Of a stretch of 64,000 nucleotides of DNA, positions 28,632 to 37,340 are shown piece after piece. Position 1 is the stretch's first letter. Each line of letters begins with the position of its first letter. The stretch comes from Pareuzebyella sediminis (GTDB taxonomy: Bacteria > Bacteroidota > Bacteroidia > Flavobacteriales > Flavobacteriaceae), in contig NZ_VTZS01000008.1 in the NCBI RefSeq assembly GCF_008367235.1, positions 1 through 64,000 on the forward strand. The letters run 5' to 3'. Made by a program: the position numbers and the translations under genes. Under the pieces are notes generated by a model that worked only from the letters and a program-made list of their open reading frames with translations, was not told where the DNA came from and ran no database searches.

Positions 28632-29345
28632 ATGACTTATTGCCTTGGTATAAAGACAAAACAAGGGTTGATTGCCATGGCGGACACACGAATTACCTCC
28701 GGAAACAACAAATCGACCAAAAAGAAAATTTACATTGAACAGAGGGAGAAACACTCCCTTTTTATAATGACAAGTGGCTTACGATCGGTACGCGATAAGG
28801 CTGTGATCTACTTTCAAGAATTATTCTTGGAAGGGGTTATCGACCACAACAAAATGTTCAAGGCGGTCAATGCATTCGGAAAACAAATCAAACGTGTAGA
28901 AAAAGAAGATAAAAGCGCGCTACAAAAGGCGGGCTTAAAATTTAATCTTAATACGATTATCGGGGGTCAGTTAGAAGATGATGATGAACATAAACTCTTT
29001 TTGATCTATTCCGAAGGCAATTGGGTCGAGCTAAACGACGATTCTCCGTATGTGATAATTGGTAATTCAGGGCATGGCAAAACCATATTGAACAGGGTGC
29101 TGAGTAGTCAATCATCGCTGAAACAGGCATTAAAGGCAGGGTTTCTTTCTTTCGATGCTACACGCTTAAGTGCTACTGATGTAGGTTATCCCCTAGATGT
29201 CGCCATCTATAAAAAAGACTCCTATAGTATTGAAGAAAAGAGATATAGTGGAGAGGAAATGAAAGACATAGCTGAAAAATGGGATAACGACCTAAAGACC
29301 GTTCTTGAAAACCTTCCTGAAAATTGGATCAAACACAATGTGTAA
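28632..29345 (+). CDS. Anbu-type proteasome-like peptidase
   Basis: The 237-residue protein starts MTYCLGIKTKQGLIAMADTR, the pattern of bacterial proteasome homologues (Anbu) in which Thr2 becomes the N-terminal nucleophile after Met removal. The Asp of ADTR corresponds to the conserved catalytic Asp. The C-terminus KKDSYSIEEKRY fits the family. Anbu genes usually sit with transglutaminase-like, alpha-E and circularly permuted ATP-grasp genes; here only the transglutaminase follows, 12 bases later. It should form a cytoplasmic oligomer with unknown targets. Confidence 0.9.
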   Translation: MTYCLGIKTKQGLIAMADTRITSGNNKSTKKKIYIEQREKHSLFIMTSGLRSVRDKAVIYFQELFLEGVIDHNKMFKAVNAFGKQIKRVEKEDKSALQKAGLKFNLNTIIGGQLEDDDEHKLFLIYSEGNWVELNDDSPYVIIGNSGHGKTILNRVLSSQSSLKQALKAGFLSFDATRLSATDVGYPLDVAIYKKDSYSIEEKRYSGEEMKDIAEKWDNDLKTVLENLPENWIKHNV

Positions 29346-29357
29346 AATAATTGACCT

Positions 29358-30203
29358 ATGAAATTTACAGTCAACAGCTCGCTTTCCTATGTGGTCAATG
29401 CACCCACCACCTTTATATTTAATATTCATGCGCTAAAGACCGTAAATCAAACGGTTTGGGAAGAACAATTAACGCTTGACCCTTCCATGAAAATTGAGGA
29501 GTATACGGCCCACGACGGCAGCTCTAGATTTGTAAGACTAAAAGTAATGGGTGCGATGAACTTTACCATAGATTACTCGGCAATCGTTGAGGTCACTCCT
29601 ACCATCATCGATGAGAACAACTCTGGCCAATCGGTACCTGTGGTGGAATTGAATAGCTATATTGCATCTTTCCTCTACCCAAGCCGGTATTGTCAATCGG
29701 ATAAGTTGATGACATTTGCCTATAAGCAATTCGGACACCATACATCGGTATATGATAAAGTCTTGGCGATAACAGATTGGGTACACAGCAATATTGATTA
29801 CATAAGCGGAACTACAAATTCGCAAACTTCGGCCATGGAAACTATTACCGAACGGGTAGGGGTCTGTCGTGATTTTGCCCATTTAACCATTGCATTTTGT
29901 CGGGCGTTGTCAATTCCTGCAAGATATTTTACGGGATATGCCTTTCAACTGAACCCACCCGATTTTCATGCTTGCGTAGAGGCGTATATCGATGGGAATT
30001 GGATTATTTTCGATCCAACCCACCTAGCGCCTTTAAATGGTTTGGTGAAAATCGCCACAGGAAGGGATGCTGCGGATGCTGCGGTGTCAAGTATTTTTGG
30101 AAACGCGAGCGGTACCTCTATGAAAGTAGACTGTCAGGTACTAGATAGCTCGTTCGTACCCTTTGAGTTTGGCGAAAACCAAAAAGGTATCTGTTATCAA
30201 TAG
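29358..30203 (+). CDS. Transglutaminase-like cysteine protease family protein
   Basis: This 281-residue protein has an N-terminal beta-domain (about 1-120, Bacterial transglutaminase-like N-terminal) and a papain-fold core. The core's Cys is in ERVGVCRDFAH (near 170), His in NPPDFHACVEAY (near 203) and Asp in WIIFDPTH. It forms a two-gene unit with the Anbu gene, a pairing known from other bacteria, so the two probably act on the same peptide or protein. No signal peptide was seen. Confidence 0.9.
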   Translation: MKFTVNSSLSYVVNAPTTFIFNIHALKTVNQTVWEEQLTLDPSMKIEEYTAHDGSSRFVRLKVMGAMNFTIDYSAIVEVTPTIIDENNSGQSVPVVELNSYIASFLYPSRYCQSDKLMTFAYKQFGHHTSVYDKVLAITDWVHSNIDYISGTTNSQTSAMETITERVGVCRDFAHLTIAFCRALSIPARYFTGYAFQLNPPDFHACVEAYIDGNWIIFDPTHLAPLNGLVKIATGRDAADAAVSSIFGNASGTSMKVDCQVLDSSFVPFEFGENQKGICYQ

Positions 30204-30424
30204 GCCCCATAGAATCCAAATTATTAGGATTTCCTTTCTATATCAAAATACTATTATTGAGGCTTATATTAACGCAATCAAGTCAAAATCCCAATACGCT
30301 CATAAAGTATGTCAGGGCTTTTGTAAAAAATGGCTTTGAGGTCAAAACTTCATCTCATCGCACACAAATGGATCGAATGATGTACCTACCTTGGATATAA
30401 GTTTAATCCTCAAAAAAGAATATC

Positions 30425-30910
30425 ATGAAAAATTTAGAAGAGTTATTCGAACATCAATTGAAAGATTTATATAGCGCGGAAGAACAGCTGATCGAGGCCT
30501 TGCCAAAGATGGTCAAAAAAGCGACCAACAAAAAGCTGAAGGAGGCCTTTGAAAATCACTTGGAAGAGACCAAGACCCAGAAAAGCCGTATCGAATCGAT
30601 ATGTAAAACACTCAATATTTCACCCGGTGGCGAAACATGCAAAGCGATGGAAGGCCTTATAAGGGAAGCGAAGGGCTTTATGGACGAGGCCGAAACGGAC
30701 GAGGTTATGGATGCAGGCCTTATTGCCGAAGCACAGCGCGTCGAGCACTATGAAATATCGGGCTACGGAACCGCGGTTCGATACGCCAAAGAACTGGGCC
30801 ATGGAAGTATTGCGGGAAAATTGCAGGAAACCTTGGACGAGGAATACAACGCGGACAATAAGTTGGATAAATTAGCCGAAAGCCGATTGAATGAAGAGGC
30901 CATTTCGTAA
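30425..30910 (+). CDS. DUF892 (YciE/YciF) ferritin-like protein
   Basis: A 161-residue all-helical protein with the family pattern LEELFEHQLKDLYSAEEQL at the start, HLEETKTQKSRIE, and the carboxylate/His helices RVEHYEISGYG and LDEEYNADNKLD. Members form ferritin-like dimers and are induced by osmotic and other stresses. It has its own strong terminator at 30937-30966. Confidence 0.93.
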   Translation: MKNLEELFEHQLKDLYSAEEQLIEALPKMVKKATNKKLKEAFENHLEETKTQKSRIESICKTLNISPGGETCKAMEGLIREAKGFMDEAETDEVMDAGLIAEAQRVEHYEISGYGTAVRYAKELGHGSIAGKLQETLDEEYNADNKLDKLAESRLNEEAIS

Positions 30911-30936
30911 AGGTCATTAGGTAAAATGAAAATTGT

Positions 30937-30966
30937 AAAGCGCTCCTTGAAGGAGCGCTTTTTTTG
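30937..30966 (+). terminator. Strong rho-independent terminator
   Basis: A perfect 12-base inverted repeat (AAAGCGCTCCTT, one spacer base, AAGGAGCGCTTT; about 10 paired bases once a loop is allowed) is followed by a T run. It lies 26 bases after the DUF892 stop. Confidence 0.92.
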
Positions 30967-31111
30967 TTCGAAAATAGCAGCATACCTCCTTTAAATGGCG
31001 ATACCTGATACAATCAAATTTGGAGTCAATAGAGCAACGTCTCGGAGGCAGGAACCGCTAATTTTCATAGCAGAAGCAAATAGGTTTTAACGAAGTACTA
31101 AAATAAAACCC

Positions 31112-31669
31112 ATGAAACTAAAAGATAAAATAATAGCTATTCTTGCCACGGACGGCTTTGAGCAGTCCGAATTGTTTGAACCGTTGAAAGCCCTTAAGGA
31201 CCAAGGGGCTACAGTGCATATCGTCTCCGATAAAGAAGGAAAAATCAAAGGCTGGGACAAAGCCGACTGGGGAAAGCACATCGAGGTCGATAAAAAGGTC
31301 GATGCAGCCCACGTTAAGGATTATGATGCCTTGGTATTACCCGGTGGTGTGCTGAACCCGGACAGTTTGAGAACCCATACGGTCGCTCTAAATTTTATTA
31401 AGGCATTCTTTGAAAGTAGTAAACCGGTCGCTGCCATTTGTCATGCACCTTGGCTTTTGATAAGTGCGGGTGTGATCAATGGCCGAAAGGTTACCTCTTT
31501 TAAAAGTATCAAGGAAGATGTGATTAATGCCGGAGCGGAATGGCAAGATAAAGAAGTAGTGGTCGATAATGGTCTCGTTACCAGTAGAAACCCCGACGAT
31601 TTACCTGCATTTTGTGATAAGATTATTGAAGAAGTGATCGAGGGCAAGCACGATGAACAGCACGCCTAG
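31112..31669 (+). CDS. DJ-1/PfpI-family protein
   Basis: A 185-residue class I glutamine-amidotransferase-like protein with the nucleophile in AAICHAPW (Cys110, His111) and the supporting acid in TDGFEQSE (Glu17). Close relatives (YhbO/YraA/PfpI) are general stress proteins, proposed as proteases or glyoxalase/deglycase-type enzymes. It lies among DUF892, DUF326 and GH130 genes. Confidence 0.92.
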   Translation: MKLKDKIIAILATDGFEQSELFEPLKALKDQGATVHIVSDKEGKIKGWDKADWGKHIEVDKKVDAAHVKDYDALVLPGGVLNPDSLRTHTVALNFIKAFFESSKPVAAICHAPWLLISAGVINGRKVTSFKSIKEDVINAGAEWQDKEVVVDNGLVTSRNPDDLPAFCDKIIEEVIEGKHDEQHA

Positions 31670-31748
31670 ACCTGGAGCCTTGTGATTTCCCCTTTGGGGT
31701 GGCAGCATAGCTTATATAAAGTATGTAAACCTTCTAAAAATCAAATAA

Positions 31749-32066
31749 ATGAAATCAAAATATGAAGCCTGTATAACATCATGTCAGCAATGCCTGTTGG
31801 ACTGTCAGAACTGTTTGGTGCAAATGGCGACCATGCAAAGCGATAACGATTGTCCGAACTGTTGTTACCAGTGCGTCGATGCTTGCCTTATCAGTATAAA
31901 GTACATGGTGGCCGACAGTCCTTACGTCGGGCAGGCGTGCAAGTTATGTGCAGAAGTGTGTGAATGGTGTGCGGAACAATGTAGGCAACATGATCATGGG
32001 CATTGCAAAAAATGTGCGGAGGCCTGTGTCGCCTGTGCGGTCGAATGTCGAAAACTTGCCGCCTAA
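31749..32066 (+). CDS. Cys-rich four-helix-bundle copper-binding protein (DUF326/Csp type)
   Basis: A 105-residue protein with about 20 cysteines spaced as CxxC, CxxxC and CxxCxxxC along helices (CQQCLLDCQNC, CKLCAEVCEWCAEQC, CKKCAEACVACAVEC), as in copper storage protein (Csp)-type four-helix bundles. There is no signal peptide, so it is the cytosolic form. It probably buffers copper(I). Own transcription unit is likely, since 79 bases separate it from the gene before. Confidence 0.88.
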   Translation: MKSKYEACITSCQQCLLDCQNCLVQMATMQSDNDCPNCCYQCVDACLISIKYMVADSPYVGQACKLCAEVCEWCAEQCRQHDHGHCKKCAEACVACAVECRKLAA

Positions 32067-32338
32067 ATACAATCCAAGTTTTACATTCTATCTTGAGTAT
32101 TGGATGTATACTACGCACACTTTACGACCATGATTGAATTGTTAAACTCCCCCTTCCCACTATTCGGAAGCGATTGTACAGTAGCAAACGCTTTATGACG
32201 GCATAGCTTTACGACCTGAGGTTGTCTATTTGGGGTTGTTTCACGCCAAAATATAAAAAATAGGCATATGAATTTCCTCAGGGGTCGGTGACGGTCCGTG
32301 CGGATATCCGTCCAATAAAAATTTAATTTAAGTATACG

Positions 32339-33793
32339 ATGCAGGTTTCCGTTCAAAGAAAAGAAACAAAATTTTTACCTGATTCAAGTAGGGTCGTGGC
32401 CCGATTCTTCAATAATGGGGAAAAACGAACCTCGGAACTCATCAAAAGGGTACTTACTCTCGACGAGCAACAAGTAAGCCGCCAGTTGGAACATACTTTT
32501 CGCGAATTTGCGGGTCGCCATCGCAATATTTCGCAGATTTTCCTGAATCATTTCGAGAACCACAGAGGCCTCATCGAATCGCTTGATATCGATGCAACCG
32601 AACTTACAAAGGAAGCGAAGCTTCTTATAGGTTCCTACGCCACTATGGAATATTCTATCGAATCTGCGGCAATGTTCAACCCTTCCATCATTGAAGATTT
32701 TGATCAGTCTTTTTTGGCCAAGGGTGAGAAAAGGGTAATTCTTTCTTTCCGCGCCACCGGGGAAGGCCATCTCTCTTCGATAGTTTTTCGTCGCGGAATT
32801 CTGGATTCGAACAATGATTTTCACCCCAATAAGGTTCGAAACCATATCGATATGGCAAAAATCGTTCGCAAGAAATCATACGATAAGGGAAGGTTCGTGC
32901 AGAAGTTAAATGAGATGAATATCGACGAGAAATATTCTGCCCTGATCATGAACGATCTGCCCGATCATTTTGATTATCATGAACTAAAAAGGTCGGTCCA
33001 CCAAATCATGGCCAGCGATATCGGTACGGATAAGCGATTGGCCTTAGAGGAGATGACATGGCTTATTGATTCGTATTACGATATTGAATTCAATCTAGAT
33101 TCCGATATTTCCGAACGGGTTATCTTCCCTACTTCACCATCGGAGAGTAAGGGTATTGAAGACGCCAGGTTCGTACGATTTATTGAAGATGACGGTTCAG
33201 TTAAGGTTTATGCGACCTATACCGCATATGATGGGCATACCATTTTGCCCAAACTGCTGTCTACCGATGATTTCAGTTCGTTTAGGATCATGCCGATGCA
33301 TGGAAATGCTGCTCAGAACAAAAATTTTGCCTTGTTCCCGAAAAAGATCAAAGGAAAATATGCGGTATTGGCCCGGGTAGACGGGGTCAATAATTATGTA
33401 ATGTTTTCCGAACGAAATACGCTCTGGAACGATCCTATCAAAATTCAGGAACCTCGGTTCCCTTGGGAATTTACCCAAATCGGCAATTGTGGTGCACCAC
33501 TTTATACCGAAGAGGGTTGGCTCGTTATTACCCATGGGGTAGGTCAGATGCGACGGTACTGTATAGGTGCTTCCCTATTTGATCTCGACGATCCGACGAA
33601 AGAAATAGGGCGGCTTTCCCAACCCCTACTTTCCCCTTTGGAAAAAGAACGGGAGGGATATGTGCCTAACGTGGTGTATTCTTGTGGTTCTTTGATCAAC
33701 AACGGGGAATTAATTTTGCCCTATGCGGTCTCCGATTATTCTTCCTCGTATGCTACCGTTCATATGGAAGAATTACTCCACGCCCTAAAATAA
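32339..33793 (+). CDS. GH130 glycoside phosphorylase/hydrolase
   Basis: The 484-residue protein has a five-bladed propeller with the GH130 features GIEDARFVRFIEDDG, YATYTAYDG, LARVDGVNNY and GAPLYTEEGWLVITHGVG. GH130 enzymes phosphorolyse or hydrolyse beta-mannosides. It lacks a signal peptide and so is cytoplasmic. It converges on a GT4 gene with only 31 bases between stops. A GH130 and GT4 neighbour pair suggests making and recycling of a mannose-containing compound, possibly a stress solute or glycan. Confidence 0.9.
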   Translation: MQVSVQRKETKFLPDSSRVVARFFNNGEKRTSELIKRVLTLDEQQVSRQLEHTFREFAGRHRNISQIFLNHFENHRGLIESLDIDATELTKEAKLLIGSYATMEYSIESAAMFNPSIIEDFDQSFLAKGEKRVILSFRATGEGHLSSIVFRRGILDSNNDFHPNKVRNHIDMAKIVRKKSYDKGRFVQKLNEMNIDEKYSALIMNDLPDHFDYHELKRSVHQIMASDIGTDKRLALEEMTWLIDSYYDIEFNLDSDISERVIFPTSPSESKGIEDARFVRFIEDDGSVKVYATYTAYDGHTILPKLLSTDDFSSFRIMPMHGNAAQNKNFALFPKKIKGKYAVLARVDGVNNYVMFSERNTLWNDPIKIQEPRFPWEFTQIGNCGAPLYTEEGWLVITHGVGQMRRYCIGASLFDLDDPTKEIGRLSQPLLSPLEKEREGYVPNVVYSCGSLINNGELILPYAVSDYSSSYATVHMEELLHALK

Positions 33794-33824
33794 GGCCTTG
33801 AACCTTTTCATGAAATGAAGATGA

Positions 33825-36167
33825 CTAATCGTTCAAATCTTCGAAAGCCATACGGGCCATTAAATAGCTAACGGTCGATTCGGCACCTTGATTTAAATTC
33901 ACATTGCTTAATTCCAGACCGTCATGGCAACCGGCGGTACATGGATTATACACCATTTGTCGAAGATGGTTTTTTCCTAAAAACCAAGCAAAGGCATGCT
34001 CCATCAACTGATCGTAACCGTGCAATGGAAATATTTTGTGAAAAAATCGTAGGGCCAATACCGTATAGGCCACATCAATAGGTTGCTCGCCGCCCTGAAA
34101 GGTCTCGTTAGAACCTTGACCTTTGTAATGCCATTTTTTATTGGATATTACCGATATCATACCATCCTTAAAAATCTTTGAAATAAGAAAATCAAAGGAA
34201 TTCTTCGCTACTTTGCGATATTCGGGCTTTAACTTTAAAGAATAGGCCATCAATAGGGCGTGTGGAATAACGCTATTGCCATAAGTAAGACCGTTTTCGA
34301 ACCAATGCCAATCCTTATCCGATTCGAGTTTGAACTGCCACACCAATTTATCCGCAAACGTTTCGATGGCTCCTTTCAGGCAAATTCTATCGTCGATACT
34401 ACTATAATAGTAAATGCCTTTAATGATAAAAGCCATGGCCCTCGGTGAAGTCACATCCAACATGGCGCTTACCGAATTTTCGAATACAAACTGGGCCTTG
34501 CCTTTAACGATGTCAAATTCTGGGGGCAATACCCTGGAAATATGAAGCAAGTAACCAAGTGCCCAAATGGCCCGGCCACAGGCGTCATCGAGATTTACTT
34601 GGGTGTTTTGGTCGGTAAACTGGTATTCCTTGTTCACATAATTCAAAAATTTCCCATCATGGCGAAAGCAACAGAAGATAAAGTCGAAGTACAATCTTAT
34701 ATATTTCAAATCAGATTCGTCACTGGTCAGTTGGTAATGTTGGCATACCGCGATCAATGCCCGTGCATTATCATCTAAAGTATATCCACTTTCAATATCG
34801 GGCCGATTAATTTGCGAAAATTGGATGATCCCCACATTAGTGGTCATCTTTTTTAAATGTTTTAAATCTATTTTGGGTTTTTGATACGTTAAGGAAAAGG
34901 GCTTTTTTGATACTTCCTCAAAGATTTTGGCATGGGCAATGGCCGCATTTTGCCAAGCTGAAGCAGCCGTGGTGTGCATTCCGTTGAGACTCATTTTAAC
35001 TCGCCTTTCCTCGTCATTCAATAAATCGATAACGTTTTGGCCCAGCTCTAGGGAGTTCTCAAAATCAAAGGTCGTTCCTGAACCATTTTGTAAGACTTCC
35101 AAAGCATGGGGTATGGGGGTCGATACGATGGGGCAACCACAACTCAGGGCATAGGCAAATGTTCCGCTAACCGCCTGATTGGGGTCTTTCGAGGTAAAGA
35201 GATAAATATCGGTCAGCTGTAAATATTCAAGCAAGGTTTCGAGTGGAACGAACTTGTCGATAAAACGAACATGGTCTTCAAGACCCAGATCACGTACTCG
35301 ATCCCCCAAAAAATTGCGGTAAGCCTCGCCCTGCTCCTTTAACAAAGTAGGATGGGTTCTTCCAATAATCAGAAAAATCACGTCAGGGGTGTTATCGATG
35401 ATATGGGGAAGAGCATTTAAAGTGGTCTCTATACTTTTACCGGGCCCCAAAAGTCCAAACGTAGAAAGCACGGTCCGTCCCTCCAAGTTATGTTTGATTT
35501 TTAAAGTGTCTCGGTTGCCATATTCTATCAAATGGGTCCCATGGGCTATTACCTGTATTTTCTCTGCGGAAATGGCGTAGTCTTTGATCAAAATTTCGGC
35601 TGAAGTATGGGTCATCACAATTATGGATTCGCAGAGGGCGGCCATGTTCGAAACTTTGAGTTTCAGTTCTTTCGACGGATTCGGTAGCACGGTGTGAAAA
35701 GTGATGATCACCGGTTTGTCCATATGGTCCAAAAACTCGATAAAGCATTGTTCGTTTTGCTGAAATAGACCAAATTCGTGCTGTATGAGGACCGCTCCGA
35801 TACGGGGATTGGAATTGATCGTATAGGCCGCTTGTAGAAAGTCAAGGGCTGATTCCGTATTCAATGAATGCCGTATGTCTTGATCGTAGGTGTGTCGAAT
35901 CCCTTCGGTTTCCAAAGGGCAGATTGATACATCGAAGGCGTTCCCGAATTTTTCGGAAAGCGAGTGGACCAAATCTTTGGAGTAGGTGGCAATACCGCAT
36001 TCCCTAGGGGGATATGTCGTAATGACGGCAATTTCGGGCAAAACGTTTTTTGAGATCAATGGCCCTATTTGTTTCGGGAAATTGAGTGATACTATAGCGT
36101 TATGGGGTGAGGAATGCCCTTTCCGGGCTTCATTTTTTACAGTTGTTGGGGTGAATCCGCTATCCAT
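33825..36167 (-). CDS. Two-domain glycosyltransferase: GT4 plus helical toroid
   Basis: At 780 residues this is about twice a normal GT4. Residues about 45-420 are the GT-B enzyme (PPRECGIATYSKDLV at the start, then VLIQHEFG and GTFAYALSCGCPIVST). Residues about 430-780 look like an (alpha/alpha)6 toroid (TLDDNARALIAVCQHY, DACGRAIWALGYLL, GGEQPIDVAYTVLALRFF). Such fusions occur beside GH130 genes in Bacteroidota. No signal peptide. Substrate unknown, but the neighbour suggests mannosyl chemistry. Confidence 0.87.
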   Translation of the reverse strand: MDSGFTPTTVKNEARKGHSSPHNAIVSLNFPKQIGPLISKNVLPEIAVITTYPPRECGIATYSKDLVHSLSEKFGNAFDVSICPLETEGIRHTYDQDIRHSLNTESALDFLQAAYTINSNPRIGAVLIQHEFGLFQQNEQCFIEFLDHMDKPVIITFHTVLPNPSKELKLKVSNMAALCESIIVMTHTSAEILIKDYAISAEKIQVIAHGTHLIEYGNRDTLKIKHNLEGRTVLSTFGLLGPGKSIETTLNALPHIIDNTPDVIFLIIGRTHPTLLKEQGEAYRNFLGDRVRDLGLEDHVRFIDKFVPLETLLEYLQLTDIYLFTSKDPNQAVSGTFAYALSCGCPIVSTPIPHALEVLQNGSGTTFDFENSLELGQNVIDLLNDEERRVKMSLNGMHTTAASAWQNAAIAHAKIFEEVSKKPFSLTYQKPKIDLKHLKKMTTNVGIIQFSQINRPDIESGYTLDDNARALIAVCQHYQLTSDESDLKYIRLYFDFIFCCFRHDGKFLNYVNKEYQFTDQNTQVNLDDACGRAIWALGYLLHISRVLPPEFDIVKGKAQFVFENSVSAMLDVTSPRAMAFIIKGIYYYSSIDDRICLKGAIETFADKLVWQFKLESDKDWHWFENGLTYGNSVIPHALLMAYSLKLKPEYRKVAKNSFDFLISKIFKDGMISVISNKKWHYKGQGSNETFQGGEQPIDVAYTVLALRFFHKIFPLHGYDQLMEHAFAWFLGKNHLRQMVYNPCTAGCHDGLELSNVNLNQGAESTVSYLMARMAFEDLND

Positions 36168-36645
36168 GATTTTTTTTGCTTTTTAAATGTGTGAAAAATG
36201 AAAGGGTAGAGCGTATTTGTTGAAGCCTGAAATGGCCATCGGGGTTAAAAACGACCCTTCCGTCTCAGCTTGCTTAAAGCTCCAGGGCAACTGTCTCATA
36301 AAGCGGATTTGGTCTCGCTAGTTAAAAGTACGTCAACTGGTAATGTAGGATTATTACTATCGATTTATAAAAATACCTCGATTGGCATTTGAGGTAATGA
36401 GGGTGGGAAAATTGTCAATGAAGCCATTATTTTATTTGGTTCTGCATTCTCTTACTTTAGGGTGTTGTTAGTATATTTTTCCTTTATGGGCCATTCAAAA
36501 AAACTTAGTAGTGGATAGCGATTTTGAGCATATCGATTTTCAATGAAAAGGTAGTGGAATCCTTGGCACCTCCGCTGTGCCCGTCGGCACTCAAAGAGGT
36601 TGGAGGCGAGGCCCGAAAGGAAAAACTTCCCGACACTTTTTTTTT
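36168..36645. other. Intergenic region between GT4 gene and repeat copy R1
   Basis: No gene supported. Minus-strand frames at 36452-36702 are partly translations of the dispersed repeat that starts at 36646 and are not genes. It contains the GT4 promoter region, which was not resolved. Confidence 0.4.
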
Positions 36646-36783
36646 GATTTCTACGGAGATATACAAAATCCGGCAACTATGAAGTGTATATCGGCCTTCC
36701 AAACGACCCGCTTTATAGTTCTCCGGCCGTAGCGAGGCATCGCTCTTGGATTTTGTGGTATTGGGAGTATAGATTGCCGTACC
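36646..36783. repeat. Dispersed mosaic repeat, copy R1 (blocks A+B+C)
   Basis: Block A (36646-36694, GATTTCTACGG ... ATATCGGCC) is shared with 39098 and 46566. Block B (about 36705-36747, CGCTTTATAGTTC ... GGCATCG) is shared with 46629-46671 only. Block C (about 36753-36783, ATTGGGAGTATAGATT ... CGTACCA) is shared with 39164-39188 only. R1 therefore carries blocks that are separate in the other two copies. Confidence 0.75.
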
Positions 36784-36950
36784 AAATTGCTTTTAGCCCT
36801 GTGTTATAGTACGTTGGCCGCTTGACCGGACGGCTGAAAGCTGTTAGTGGCAGTGATTACCTTGCAAAGTGGTCAAGCTGGCATGGCCATAAAACTCAAA
36901 TATTCTTTGTATCCCAAGGGTACGGATGCACCTATCGAAGTTATCTCATC

Positions 36951-37061
36951 ATGGTTCCTGTTATTCTACTTGCTGGAGCGGTGGCTTTTGTCGGTTGCTT
37001 GACCAAAAGTAGTAGGAATTTTAGGAGCAGTAGAAATAGAAGGGCGAGGAAACAGTTTTAA
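36951..37061 (+). CDS. Tiny membrane peptide with RNFRSSRNRRARKQF tail
   Basis: The 36-residue frame has a hydrophobic stretch (VPVILLAGAVAFVGCL) and ends in the basic tail RNFRSSRNRRARKQF. The same 15 residues end the 49-residue peptide at 42367-42516. In these 15 codons the two genes differ at about eight, every change synonymous (including CGA versus AGG), so the peptide is under selection. The true start may lie further upstream in the open frame (back to 36822) or be lost; the N-terminal halves do not align. Function unknown. Confidence 0.6.
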   Translation: MVPVILLAGAVAFVGCLTKSSRNFRSSRNRRARKQF

Positions 37062-37340
37062 CCTACACCATTCTATTTTTGATCTATTATAGACTGTAGC
37101 CGAAACTCTTCTTCCGCGGGTTACGGATTTAAATAAGTTTTTATTGCGTACGAACGACGATTTACAAAAGTACAAGGGCTTCGGTATTGTTCTATTGCTC
37201 CTCAAATCGCGACCCTGTTTGAGCCTGTTTTAATCTATATGTTTAAGATCATTTCTGCCGTTACAGATACAACCTATACGCTTTTCGGTATGGCCTCTTC
37301 TTTGATTCGGATACAATTTTAAACCTACCTAGTATCAAAA

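Noticed and set aside
36452-36702. Minus-strand frames of 65-75 codons
   Set aside because: They are translations of dispersed repeat R1; similar peptides appear from copies R2 and R3.
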